Below are positions 35,866 to 45,176 of a stretch of DNA of 64,000 nt, piece after piece. How positions within the stretch are numbered: the first letter of the stretch is position 1; every line of letters begins with the position of its first letter. The DNA comes from Akkermansia sp. GTDB taxonomy: Bacteria > Verrucomicrobiota > Verrucomicrobiia > Verrucomicrobiales > Akkermansiaceae. The notes under the pieces are model-generated. The model did not search any database. It worked only from the letters and a program-made list of their open reading frames with translations, and had not been told where the DNA came from. Location: assembly GCA_030525455.1 (NCBI GenBank), contig JAUNER010000010.1, positions 1-64,000 of the forward strand. The letters run 5' to 3'. The position numbers and the translations under genes were made by a program.

Positions 35866-35925
35866 AATCACATAATTATATATAAAAGTGTGACCGTAAT
35901 CACATAATTATGTATAAAAGTGTGA
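35866..35925. promoter_or_regulatory. Two 28-bp direct repeats upstream of the ATPase gene
   Basis: A 28-bp unit beginning AATCACATAATTAT and ending AAAAGTGTGA occurs at 35866-35893 and 35898-35925 (period 32 bp, three helical turns), with one base changed. Each unit carries TCACA and TGTGA half-sites in opposite orientation. They end 64 bp before the ATPase start, which suggests paired operator sites, perhaps for autoregulation. Confidence 0.6.
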
Positions 35926-35989
35926 TTTTTCGAAAGGAAAGGGTTGAGAAAAGCGAGGAGATGTTATAGAATACGAATTACGATAAATT

Positions 35990-37324
35990 ATGGAACGCAT
36001 TATTTTACAAAAATTGCTGAAGTGGAAGAACTCACCATATAGGAAGCCACTCATTTTGAAAGGAGTCAGGCAGGTAGGGAAAACGTGGTTGCTCAAGGAA
36101 TTTGGGAAGCGATATTATGAAAATACCGTCTATTTAAACTTTGATGAAAATGTGGAGTATAAGCAATTTTTTGAAAAGTGCAAAGATGTGAACCGCATTT
36201 TACAAAATTTGAGATTGGCAAGTGGACAGAAAATAGAGCCACAAAAAACCTTGCTCATTTTTGACGAAGTGCAGGATTGTCCGGAAGTAATCAATGCGTT
36301 GAAGTATTTCTGCGAAAATGCACCGCAATATCATGTAGCTTGTGCAGGGTCATTATTGGGAATTACATTGGCAAAGCCATCGTCATTTCCCGTAGGTAAA
36401 GTGAATTTTATGCAGGTGGACCCGATGAACTTTACTGAGTTTTTACAAGCCAATGGTGATGAGAATTTAAAACGTTATATGGAAAGTGTGGATACACTAG
36501 AACCTATACCGGATGCTTTTTTTAATCCATTGTACGAAAAACTAAAAATGTATTTTATCACCGGTGGGATGCCGGAATCCGTGCTTATGTGGACAGAGGC
36601 ACATGACATCGAAGCAATGCAGGAGGCATTGGCGTCAATTATCGAGGCGTATGAGAGAGATTTTGCTAAGCATCCGGACATTCATGAATTTCCTAAAATA
36701 TCCATGATTTGGAAATCTATACCATCACAGTTATCGAGAGAAAATAAAAAATTTATATACAAGGTGGTCAAGGAAGGGGCGAGAGCACGCGAATACGAAG
36801 ATGCTTTGCAATGGTTAGTAAATGCACGATTAGTACATAAGATATATCGTAGCAATGCACCTAGATTACCTATGGCTGCCTACGATGATTTATCTGCCTT
36901 TAAGATATATTTGGCGGATGTAGGATTATTGAGACGGCTTTCACAGTTAGCCCCCTCAGCCTTTACAGAGGGCACACGCTTGTTTACGGAGTTTAAGGGA
37001 GCGTTGAGTGAGAACTTTGTATTACAATCACTTATTTCTCAGTTTGAAGTTGTGCCACGGTATTGGAGTCAATCAAATCCGCCTTATGAAGTTGATTTTT
37101 TGATTCAAAGAGAAAACGACATTATTCCCATAGAGGTGAAATCTGCTATAAATACGACAAGCAAAAGCATGAGAAAATTTAAGGAGATGTTTAGTGAGGA
37201 AGTGAAATTGCGTGTGCGGTTCTCTTTAGGTAACTTAAGGTTAGATGATGATGTGCTAAACATACCTCTGTTTATGGTTGATTATGCTGATAAATTGATA
37301 GGTATGGCAATGAAGCAACACTAG
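35990..37324 (+). CDS. AAA ATPase with DUF4143 (AAA_14 family)
   Basis: Protein of 444 residues. The N-terminal ATPase has Walker A GVRQVGKT (25-32), Walker B TLLIFDEVQD (about 87-96) and AGSLLGI as sensor-like block. The C-terminal DUF4143 region ends in the nuclease-like segment YWSQSNPPYEVDFLI with IIPIEVKSA, a D...E-x-K pattern. These proteins are widespread in gut anaerobes, often in many copies, and are not functionally defined. It is AT-richer than its neighbours, lies next to tRNA genes and has tandem operator-like repeats upstream, so horizontal gain is likely. Confidence 0.9.
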   Translation: MERIILQKLLKWKNSPYRKPLILKGVRQVGKTWLLKEFGKRYYENTVYLNFDENVEYKQFFEKCKDVNRILQNLRLASGQKIEPQKTLLIFDEVQDCPEVINALKYFCENAPQYHVACAGSLLGITLAKPSSFPVGKVNFMQVDPMNFTEFLQANGDENLKRYMESVDTLEPIPDAFFNPLYEKLKMYFITGGMPESVLMWTEAHDIEAMQEALASIIEAYERDFAKHPDIHEFPKISMIWKSIPSQLSRENKKFIYKVVKEGARAREYEDALQWLVNARLVHKIYRSNAPRLPMAAYDDLSAFKIYLADVGLLRRLSQLAPSAFTEGTRLFTEFKGALSENFVLQSLISQFEVVPRYWSQSNPPYEVDFLIQRENDIIPIEVKSAINTTSKSMRKFKEMFSEEVKLRVRFSLGNLRLDDDVLNIPLFMVDYADKLIGMAMKQH

Positions 37325-37435
37325 TTTTCTTCCTTGGGTTTGAATATTTTTGAGCTAATGCGGTAGTTTTTAAGTTAGCAAAACGAGTCTGTTTTTATTT
37401 GACAATAAAAAGTTACAGCTGTATATTTGTGGGGT

Positions 37436-38419
37436 ATGAAAAGTTTTTTTATAAAATTAATAACAGCATTGATTCCAAATAGAAATAAAAGGCGATTGGC
37501 TCGAGTAAAGATGTTTAGGAAGTATGTTGAAAATGAACCTAGTATTGGCGAAAAAATTAAAACAACATTGGATTGGGCTGTTGATGTGCCTAAAATGCCT
37601 CCAGCTGGAGGATTAGCACGTGTAGTTCAAATGATGCAATTAGAAATTTTGATAGAAATAGATCGAATTTGTCGAAAGCATAATCTTCGTTATTGGCTGG
37701 ATTATGGTACTTTATTAGGTGCAGTCAGGCACAAAGGCTTCATTCCATGGGATGATGATGTAGATATCAGCATGCCATATGAAGACTATTTGAAATTTAA
37801 AGAAGTTGTTCCACAAGAGTTGGGTGAAGATTATATTTATACCAATCCAGAAGGGTATGTGTGTCGTGTTTTTTTAAAGGATTTTGCTCTAGTTTCTGAT
37901 TGGGATTATTGTGAAGTTTATCGTAGAAATGGCTGGAGAGATAAATCTCGTGTTTTTTTAAATGTCGACATTTTCCCAATACATTATTTGAAAGAAACTG
38001 TAAGTATAGAAGAAATATCAAAAGCAATAGTTGATGGCATTGATAAAAAAAAGGAATTGCGTGTTTTACAACAGGATAATATACATGATGTTTATAAGTC
38101 CATAGCTTCTCAAATTTATGAAACTTATGAAAAGCCATACATTTCAACAGAACCTGCTTCTCGTATGTTTATGAGTTTAGATTGTATTATGCAACCCAAA
38201 CCTCGTATTTATGTGACGGAGGATATATTCCCATTGCGAGAGATTGAGTTTGAAGGGCATCAATTCTATGCTCCGGGAAATTCAGAAATGTGGCTTTTTA
38301 CCTGTTTTGGTGAATATTGGCAACCATACGTTTGTCCTGCCCACAATGATTTAAAGAAACTCACTCGCGAGCAAATGAAAAAGCTTATAGCCTGGGGGCG
38401 TGAGCATGGGCATTTGTAG
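37436..38419 (+). CDS. LicD-family phosphotransferase
   Basis: About 327 residues from the ATG at 37436 (MKSFFIKLITALIPNRNKR); a TTG nine bases upstream is unlikely. The LicD signature LRYWLDYGTLLGAVRHKGFI with PWDDDVDISMPYEDY is complete and supplies the nucleotidyl/phosphotransferase metal ligands. LicD proteins attach phosphocholine or similar phospho-groups to surface glycans. AT-rich codon use sets it apart from the core genes. It stands alone apart from the ATPase, and no choline kinase genes are seen. Confidence 0.9.
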   Translation: MKSFFIKLITALIPNRNKRRLARVKMFRKYVENEPSIGEKIKTTLDWAVDVPKMPPAGGLARVVQMMQLEILIEIDRICRKHNLRYWLDYGTLLGAVRHKGFIPWDDDVDISMPYEDYLKFKEVVPQELGEDYIYTNPEGYVCRVFLKDFALVSDWDYCEVYRRNGWRDKSRVFLNVDIFPIHYLKETVSIEEISKAIVDGIDKKKELRVLQQDNIHDVYKSIASQIYETYEKPYISTEPASRMFMSLDCIMQPKPRIYVTEDIFPLREIEFEGHQFYAPGNSEMWLFTCFGEYWQPYVCPAHNDLKKLTREQMKKLIAWGREHGHL

Positions 38420-38451
38420 GAGTGAAGTTGATATAAAAAGATAAAAATAGA

Positions 38452-38478
38452 GGGGGCGTGTGAAACGCTCCCTTTTTT
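38452..38478 (+). terminator. Terminator of the LicD gene
   Basis: Stem GGGGGCGT/ACGCTCCC (one G-T pair) followed by TTTTTT. Confidence 0.85.
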
Positions 38479-38498
38479 ATAGATGGCAGAGTGATGAG

Positions 38499-40631
38499 CT
38501 AAGGATCTATGTGGTCGATGATGACCTCCATAAACTCATATAGATACTTGCTGGCTTTCTCTTCGCTAATTCCTTTGATTTGTTTTGCGGCTCGGAGGGT
38601 GGTTGGGCATTGGCGAGCCAACTCAATAAGCACGGAATTTGGGAATATGGCAAAGGCCGGTTTGTTTTCGGCTTTGGCAAAATTTAGACGTATTTCTTTT
38701 AATTTTAATAATAGTTCCTGGTCGACATCAGGTGGTAAAGTCGGGTCGTAATGTGAGTTTTTTTTATGTAGAGCAGATTGTTTTTTTAGAGGCCAGACCA
38801 TGTAGACCGGGCATTTGTTTAGCATGACATCATGGCCTTTTTGGCTCAAGGTGAGCAGTGGTCGATTAGGGTCGCCGCTGATTTTGGTAAGCCCGATGAT
38901 TTGAATTTCCCGAAAAATCTGGTAAAGTTCCTCTTCTGTAAGCCGGGAGAGAATGCCGAACGTAGACAATCGGCAAAGTGAAGAATTCATGATATCTGCA
39001 CTCTTTGAGCCTCGTAGCATTTGAATAATTTTCGTTTTCCCCCAGCGGCCTTGCCATGTGCCGTCAGAGAGGCGTACGGAGCTTCTGGCAATGCCGCTAA
39101 GCACTTGTCGCAGAATAAGTAATTCGTTATCTTCTAGTGGTGTATTGCCGTGGGCGTCATGGCTTACACATTGGTCGCATTTTCCGCAGGGTAGGCTATT
39201 TTCTTCGCCAAAGTAGTTCAGAATCCATTGTTGTCTACACCCTTGTGAATAGGTATATTTTATTATAGAATGCAGTTTTTCTAAATCTCTTTTGTATTTT
39301 TCTCTGAGCTCCTGCGTATCAATGTCGATTTTTAGCCCGCTTTTGCATGGGTCTGTGATTCTGGTTGATTTGATACGCATCCCCGGCACATCATGTCTGC
39401 TGATGGCTTTGGCTTTCATCAGTACCATTAGGGCTGTGTTTATTTGGATGGTAGTGGCATCATGCATTTTTCTAGCCATTTCATCTATTGAGAGATGAAC
39501 TTCGCGAGTAGTCACATCGCAATAGTTACGGAGCATTTCATATAAATCGATGATGAAACAAGGCGAGGTATTGGAGCCCTCTATAAAAAATTCATGAGTC
39601 CGTAAGTCAGCATGATTAAATAAGATTTCGCAATAAGCTTCCAATCCATCGCGACCGGCTCTACCGGCCTCTTGGTAATATGCTTCCACACTACCGGGGA
39701 TTTCAAAATGAGCGACAAACCGCACATCTGCACGGTCAATTCCCATGCCAAAGGCATTAGTGGCTATGACGATGTCTGCCCGGCGAGTCATGAAGTCTTC
39801 TTGTGCGGTTTCTCGTTGTTCATCAGTCATGCCGGCATGGTAGGCTGTTACTCTCAGCCCCATTTCTGACAGTGTCTTGTAGACATGCTCTACTTTTTTT
39901 CTGGTCGAGCAGTAAATGATACCTGTGCGATGCCGGGTAGCTAGTTGGTAGAGTCTCTTGTATTTTTCTTTGTGGTTTTCGCAATGTGAAATGCGGAAGT
40001 GTAAATTTTCTCTGGCAAACCCTCTAACGATGACCACCGGATTTTTTAGCCCTAGATGAGTGATGATGTCTTCTCTGACTCGTGGGGTGGCGGTGGCCGT
40101 TAGGGCTATTACTTGTGGGTTGCCTAAGTGGCGAATGGCTCGCTCTAGCTTCAGATAGTCCGGTCGAAAGTCATGCCCCCATTGGCTTAGACAATGAGCT
40201 TCGTCAACGGCAAACAGACTTACTTTCAGATTCTGAATTGACATCATAAATGACTCGTTTGCAAATCTTTCCGGGGCTATGTAGACAAGCTTGTAATCGC
40301 CTCTTTTGAGCCCCTCTACACGTTCCTGTTGTTCAGAGTAGCTTAGGCTACTGTTTATCATCGTGGCGTTGATGCCCTTGGCTACGAGGGCATCTACTTG
40401 GTCTTTCATGAGGGCTATGAGGGGGCTGACAACTAAGCATACTCCTTCTTTGCATAGGGCCGGTAGTTGATAGCAGAGTGATTTGCCGCCACCGGTTGGC
40501 ATGATGCCGAGTACGTTTTCCCCTGTCATGACGGCTTCGATAACTTTGTCTTGCCCGGGGCGTAGATTATCAAAGCCGAAGTTTTTTTTCAGTATTACTC
40601 TTAGGAGCTTTTTTTGGTTTTCCTCGCTCAT
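38499..40631 (-). CDS. recQ: ATP-dependent DNA helicase RecQ
   Basis: 3'-5' superfamily 2 helicase for recombination and fork repair. The 710 residues contain motif I IMPTGGGKSLCYQLPAL (near 40-55), motif II DEAHCLSQWGHDFRPDY, motif VI EAGRAGRDG and the zinc site CRQQW...CGKCDQC (about 463-490). A winged-helix region and a C-terminal HRDC-like part (LRLNFAKAENKPAFAIFPN, ending in an EEKASKYLYEF segment) follow. Length and order match canonical RecQ. It is a single gene. Confidence 0.96.
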   Translation of the reverse strand: MSEENQKKLLRVILKKNFGFDNLRPGQDKVIEAVMTGENVLGIMPTGGGKSLCYQLPALCKEGVCLVVSPLIALMKDQVDALVAKGINATMINSSLSYSEQQERVEGLKRGDYKLVYIAPERFANESFMMSIQNLKVSLFAVDEAHCLSQWGHDFRPDYLKLERAIRHLGNPQVIALTATATPRVREDIITHLGLKNPVVIVRGFARENLHFRISHCENHKEKYKRLYQLATRHRTGIIYCSTRKKVEHVYKTLSEMGLRVTAYHAGMTDEQRETAQEDFMTRRADIVIATNAFGMGIDRADVRFVAHFEIPGSVEAYYQEAGRAGRDGLEAYCEILFNHADLRTHEFFIEGSNTSPCFIIDLYEMLRNYCDVTTREVHLSIDEMARKMHDATTIQINTALMVLMKAKAISRHDVPGMRIKSTRITDPCKSGLKIDIDTQELREKYKRDLEKLHSIIKYTYSQGCRQQWILNYFGEENSLPCGKCDQCVSHDAHGNTPLEDNELLILRQVLSGIARSSVRLSDGTWQGRWGKTKIIQMLRGSKSADIMNSSLCRLSTFGILSRLTEEELYQIFREIQIIGLTKISGDPNRPLLTLSQKGHDVMLNKCPVYMVWPLKKQSALHKKNSHYDPTLPPDVDQELLLKLKEIRLNFAKAENKPAFAIFPNSVLIELARQCPTTLRAAKQIKGISEEKASKYLYEFMEVIIDHIDP

Positions 40632-40780
40632 CCGTATTCAGTTTGCCATATTCATGCCCCCTACGCAATGAATCAATTCCTAAAAAATTCTATGTGCTAT
40701 ATATTAATTGATGATAAACGTACTGCGGGGAATGATGCCAAAAAAATAAACTTCCGAAGAAAAAATCTGAAAAAAAGTGC

Positions 40781-40808
40781 TTGACTTATTTGTGAGATAA
40801 GCTATATT
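40781..40808 (+). promoter_or_regulatory. Promoter of tRNA-Arg(ACG)
   Basis: TTGACT (40781-40786), a 16-bp spacer and TATATT (40803-40808), 36 bp before the tRNA. Confidence 0.75.
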
Positions 40809-40844
40809 TCTCTCACCGCATTGCGGTAAACGAAGCAAGTCAAA

Positions 40845-40921
<77 letters not shown>

Positions 40922-40953
40922 CTTGCTAACAGAAAATGACGAGACTTCTTAAT

Positions 40954-40982
40954 CCTGCCTGAACGAATTGGCAGGTTTTTTT
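40954..40982 (+). terminator. Terminator between tRNA-Arg and tmRNA
   Basis: Stem CCTGCC/GGCAGG with a 10-nt loop, followed by T7. Confidence 0.8.
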
Positions 40983-41000
40983 GTCTCAAATAATAAACAT

Positions 41001-41360
41001 GGGGGCGCCCTGGTTTCGACTGGAAGTCTGAGGTGCTGGCTGCATGTGAAGGTTAATCGGTTGGCCTTCTAAAAAGCCGATTAAAAAAATAAATGCAGAG
41101 TCTAATGACTTCGCAATGGCTGCTTAATTAGTTCAGCCGCGTCAGAACCTCAACGCCTGCTAGAGGGGACGACGACAGTTTAGCAGGCTGGTACAAGGTG
41201 GGGTTACCGCACTGAGTATGAGACTTCCACAGGTAACTAGCGGCACGAGTGGGTGGCACATAACCGTGACTGTCGCGAATCGCAGCCTATGTGTCTGAAC
41301 ATGGAGATGCTGGTTCCAACGGCCTTCAGGACACGGGTTCGACTCCCGTCGCCTCCACCA
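41001..41360 (+). ncRNA. ssrA: Transfer-messenger RNA (one-piece tmRNA)
   Basis: Starts GGGGGCGCCCTGGTTTCGAC and ends in a T-arm GGGTTCGACTCCCGTC, GCCTCCA and CCA, the tRNA-Ala-like half that pairs with the 5' end. The resume codon is GCA at 41095, and the tag frame 41095-41127 encodes AESNDFAMAA followed by TAA. It rescues stalled ribosomes with SmpB. It lies right after tRNA-Arg and probably uses its own promoter or read-through from it. Confidence 0.96.
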
Positions 41361-41373
41361 TAAGTTTTATCAG

Positions 41374-41402
41374 AACTCACTCATTTCGAGTGAGTTTTTT
41401 TT
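41374..41402 (+). terminator. Terminator of tmRNA
   Basis: Perfect AACTCACTC/GAGTGAGTT stem plus T run, the same stem as behind tRNA-Ser(GCU) at 21893. Confidence 0.9.
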
Positions 41403-41444
41403 GTGTATGCATAGGGTAGTTGTAATGTAATTGTTACAACAGCT

Positions 41445-43493
41445 TTACGAGACCGGGATAAGCGAGAGTTCCCATGATTGCTGTGGTGATGTGTAGGGGT
41501 GTTCAATGAGAAAGGTGTTTTTTCCTTGTATTAGTTCAAGTTCTATGGGGGTGAGCATCCACCAGATTTCTTCAGGATGCAGAGGTGTATCAAAGTTCCA
41601 CTCGTTATTTGGTTGATTAAACAAACCTGCGTGTTTGTAGGAACGAGGATTTTTAATTTCTTTACCATTGAGCCAAATGCGAGTGCCGCTTGGTGACCAT
41701 TGACCGTTTTGGGGTAGCCCGGAGTATCTGCGATTCGAACGAGCCGGGGCATCAAATCCTAGCTGAAAGCGGTATTTGCCCGCTTTGGGGGCGTGGTATG
41801 TTGTCATTGCCCAGATTGTGTGTTCCGGTGGTGTGGTTCTAAATAATCCCATGTTTCCCGTGTTTGACCGCGTGCGAAAGTAGAGATTGGCACCATATAC
41901 AGATTGTAACGAGGGGTGTTTATTAGTAGTTAGTAGTTGATTTCGTACCTGTGGGGCATTTGCCGATGGGATGGGGGCTGTTATTTGCCATGAGACGCCA
42001 GATTCATACCACATGGGGAACGGCTCGTTGGAGAATTGCACTTTTCGCAATGTTTGCATTCTTTTCTCAAATAGGGCGTAAGCCTGAGCGGCTTCGGTAT
42101 GCGGTGGCGGCATGGCAATGGGGAAAGTATCACCATTTTTACCCCCTCCTTTCCATGCTCGTTCCGCCATAGCCATCATGCCGGGCCAAAGTCCATTCAT
42201 GCCGGGGATGAGAGATTTATCATTTACTTTGCCATCCGGCCAAGTGCATTGGATGACTCCCAATTTTTGGTTATCCCCAAAATCTACACCGCATGGACGC
42301 ATAAAGAAATAGCGACGAACGATGAGAGCAGGGGCTAAGAGATTTGTATACCCGATGCTGGAATCAATGATTTTCTTATGATTAACGGTGGGGCTGTGGG
42401 AGTGTGTGGATAAATGCGGCCCCTCTGTCCAAATTTGCTCGATAGAGTGGGGGCTGATAGGTAAATCTCTATGGCTTGACCACTGCATGGGGACTCGTTG
42501 ATGTGCCCGTAGTTTTTCTGTGACAAAATTCACAAACTCCGTCGCATTGGGGATTTTTGTTTCATCGGCACCAAAATGAATAATCGGGCAACTTTCTTTG
42601 GGAATTTGGCGGCAGAATTCATCGATGAGCTCGCCAATAATGTGCATCCCTTTTTCAGAGTGCATGGGGAACCCAAATGCACGTATAAAGTAGTCGCTGT
42701 GCCCGGGCATATCTAATTCCGGGATGATGCGTATATTGCGTTTTGCCGCAAATTCGATGAGTTCTCTTATTTCTGCGTATGAGTATGTATTTTTATGGTC
42801 GCGGGTTCTGAATTTTGGGGAATTAAGTTTCGGATGACAGATACACTCTACACGCCAGCCGGGGTGGTCGCATAGATGCCAGTGAAAGGTGTTTACTTTG
42901 AGCTGTGACGCTAGGGAAATTTCTTTCTTTAGCCGTGCAAGCTCTCTGAAATTTCTGCCACAGTCGTGCATGAACCCTCGGTGAGAAAAAGCCGGCCAAT
43001 CTACAATTTGGCAATACGGTAGCCTTCCGTTGCCGGTTAGTATCAATTGTCGTAGTGTTTGGAAGCCGTTAAAAAGTCCGGCATGGCTTACTGCTGATAA
43101 GTAGACTCCTGCAGAGTTGATACATAGGGTGTAACCTTCTGCCGCTTTATCCGGGCTAATGGCGGTGGCGGAGAGTTTACAGTGTACCGGGAAGCTGTCT
43201 TTGTATATGGTAACAGCAGAGATGAAATCTTGCCATGCGGTTTGAAGCATAGGGGGAATATCCCCGATTAGTTTTGGGGATTGCAGAGAGATATTTAGAC
43301 TCCCTTGCTGTAGAGTGATGTGCTGAGGGAAAGGGATGAGTGATGCTTGTATTTGTTTCTCAAAGGCTAGGGGGTGCGGGGATTGCCACGCTGATTCGCA
43401 AGTGGGGCTTTTCTCTAAGGGTGTACCATGGCTGACTCCTGCTAACCAGATCAGCACGGTAATAATATGCCCCAAAAGCCTTATCATAAACAT
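41445..43493 (-). CDS. Exported GH20 beta-N-acetylhexosaminidase
   Basis: Secreted glycosidase that removes terminal GlcNAc or GalNAc from glycans such as mucin. Of 682 residues the first 25 are a signal peptide. An N-terminal GH20b domain (FNGFQTLRQLI) precedes the catalytic barrel with HRGFMHDCGRNF, FHWHLCDHPGWRVE, IPELDMPGHSDYF and the catalytic Asp-Glu pair in HFGADET (near 307). The C-terminal 150 residues form an extra beta-rich domain, possibly carbohydrate-binding (YKHAGLFNQPNNEW). Products could feed NagB after phosphorylation and deacetylation. Confidence 0.93.
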   Translation of the reverse strand: MFMIRLLGHIITVLIWLAGVSHGTPLEKSPTCESAWQSPHPLAFEKQIQASLIPFPQHITLQQGSLNISLQSPKLIGDIPPMLQTAWQDFISAVTIYKDSFPVHCKLSATAISPDKAAEGYTLCINSAGVYLSAVSHAGLFNGFQTLRQLILTGNGRLPYCQIVDWPAFSHRGFMHDCGRNFRELARLKKEISLASQLKVNTFHWHLCDHPGWRVECICHPKLNSPKFRTRDHKNTYSYAEIRELIEFAAKRNIRIIPELDMPGHSDYFIRAFGFPMHSEKGMHIIGELIDEFCRQIPKESCPIIHFGADETKIPNATEFVNFVTEKLRAHQRVPMQWSSHRDLPISPHSIEQIWTEGPHLSTHSHSPTVNHKKIIDSSIGYTNLLAPALIVRRYFFMRPCGVDFGDNQKLGVIQCTWPDGKVNDKSLIPGMNGLWPGMMAMAERAWKGGGKNGDTFPIAMPPPHTEAAQAYALFEKRMQTLRKVQFSNEPFPMWYESGVSWQITAPIPSANAPQVRNQLLTTNKHPSLQSVYGANLYFRTRSNTGNMGLFRTTPPEHTIWAMTTYHAPKAGKYRFQLGFDAPARSNRRYSGLPQNGQWSPSGTRIWLNGKEIKNPRSYKHAGLFNQPNNEWNFDTPLHPEEIWWMLTPIELELIQGKNTFLIEHPYTSPQQSWELSLIPVS

Positions 43494-43681
43494 GATAATA
43501 GTGGATGCTCTAAGCTCTCGTCAAGTTTTTAGAAAGCATCTTCTCTGCCTTTTTTTACAACAGAGAAAAAATCTTTTTTTCACAGAGATTTGCTTTGTTT
43601 ACCGGGCACTAAGTGCTACAATATCATGCGAGAGGTTCGGAGCTGACGCCTTTTTTATGTCTCATTCATCATCAGATTTGT

Positions 43682-44818
43682 ATGAAAAAATTAACATCGG
43701 AGTGCCCGGAATTAAAACGGATTTTTGAGGAAAATTTCTCCCATTATGGCGAGCTGGGGGCTTCTGTATCTGTATGGCAAGATGGGGTAGAAGTTGCGTC
43801 TCTTCATGCCGGATATGCTCTTCAAAATCAATCAAAACCATGGACGCCGCAAACTCTCGTCCCCGTGTATTCAGCTACGAAAGGAGCGGGCTTTGCCACC
43901 TTGCTCTTGGCTATGTTTAGGGGTGGGGTCTCGCCGGATATGTCTGTGGGGGAATTGTGGCCGGAATTTCCCCTGCCGTATGCCAGCCTAGCCGAACTTT
44001 GTTCTCATCAATGTGGGCTGGCTTCATTTCACAGAGGCTGTGATGTCTTTGACCACGATGATTGTGTGCGTGCTTTAGAAGAATCTACCCCTGCGTGGAT
44101 GCCCCCGGAGCATGGCTATCATCCTCATACGTGTGGTGTGATGATGGACGAACTCATGATTCGTCTAACCGGTGAGCGTCTCTGGAAATACTGGGATGAG
44201 CATATTCGCATCCCGCTCGATTTAGACTTCTATATCAAATTACCCGAAAGTGAGTTTAACCGCGTGGCTACTCTTTATCCCGGCAAAATGGATAGCAGTA
44301 ACTTAGATACGCCATTTTATAAAGACTACCTCACCAAGGGACGCCCGGTATATCAAGCTTTTCATACATTGCTAGGGCTTAATAGTGTGAGAGAAATGAA
44401 TACCCCCGCTGCATGGACTTGTGGTATGCCTTCTTTCGGTGGGGTGGCTTCCGCTCGTGGTATCGCTAAATTTTACCAGGCTTGCATAGGGCTGGATGAA
44501 CTTGGGGTATTCCCTGTGGAAGTCCGTGAGTGGATGAAACAAATCGTCGTCCAAGGCGATGATTTAACCCTAAAAACCCCCACCGCTTTTTCCTGTGGCT
44601 TTATGCTAGACCCCTCTGATAGCAAAGGTAAAAAATACCGCCATTTATTCGGTTTCAATGGCTTTGGTCATGCCGGAGCAGGCGGCTCTCATGGCTATGC
44701 AGACCCTGATTTCGGCATCTCTTTTGCCTATACAATGAACCGCATGGATCTTAATGTTTTGCCCGGCATTAAAACTCAAAACCTCATCCATGCCCTCATG
44801 CGTGAAATGCAGGGGTAA
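43682..44818 (+). CDS. Serine beta-lactamase-like hydrolase (class C / esterase EstB type)
   Basis: About 378 residues from the ATG at 43682; the frame is open from 43613 but that extension is unlikely. The nucleophile motif is S64-A-T-K67 in VYSATKGAG, and YHPHTCGVMMDELMIRLTG holds the tyrosine block typical of EstB-type enzymes. GHAGAGGSHGYADP replaces the KTG triad region. There is no signal peptide, so it is probably a cytoplasmic esterase or peptidase rather than an antibiotic resistance enzyme. It is divergent from the GH20 gene. Confidence 0.9.
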   Translation: MKKLTSECPELKRIFEENFSHYGELGASVSVWQDGVEVASLHAGYALQNQSKPWTPQTLVPVYSATKGAGFATLLLAMFRGGVSPDMSVGELWPEFPLPYASLAELCSHQCGLASFHRGCDVFDHDDCVRALEESTPAWMPPEHGYHPHTCGVMMDELMIRLTGERLWKYWDEHIRIPLDLDFYIKLPESEFNRVATLYPGKMDSSNLDTPFYKDYLTKGRPVYQAFHTLLGLNSVREMNTPAAWTCGMPSFGGVASARGIAKFYQACIGLDELGVFPVEVREWMKQIVVQGDDLTLKTPTAFSCGFMLDPSDSKGKKYRHLFGFNGFGHAGAGGSHGYADPDFGISFAYTMNRMDLNVLPGIKTQNLIHALMREMQG

Positions 44819-44821
44819 GCA

Positions 44822-44853
44822 AATAAATAAAAAGCACCTCGTGAAGAGGTGCT
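44822..44853 (-). terminator. Terminator of tRNA-Leu(CAA), shared with the hydrolase gene
   Basis: Perfect AGCACCTC/GAGGTGCT stem at 44833-44853. On the minus strand it is followed by TTTTTATTTATTT. Confidence 0.8.
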
Positions 44854-44874
44854 AATGATAATGAAGAAAACATT

Positions 44875-44957
44875 TGGTACCGACGGTGGGACTCGAACCC
44901 ACACTCTTGTGGAACTCGATTTTGAGTCGAGCGCGTCTACCATTCCGCCACGTCGGC
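44875..44957 (-). tRNA. tRNA-Leu (anticodon CAA)
   Basis: On the minus strand acceptor GCCGACG pairs with CGTCGGT, then A and encoded CCA. The anticodon stem CTCGA/TCGAG encloses CTCAAAA. Downstream, 44958-45176 holds no gene; only a small CAGCATT/AATGCTG hairpin at 45146-45163 is seen. Confidence 0.95.
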
Positions 44958-45176
44958 ACTTGTGGTGAGAAGCTTTTACCTCACCCCTCCTCAGAAGTCA
45001 AGATTTATTTTTCAAAAATTGACATAGCTGACGAAATTGTATTTTCCCACAGGGGGCGATAATGCTCCTTCATCACTTTCCCCCATGCCCACTTTGTATC
45101 TCCCTACACACCTGCCACCAAAAAAATGTGGGCCTGGTGAAGTCAGCATTTAGAATGCTGAAACTATATAATTTCA

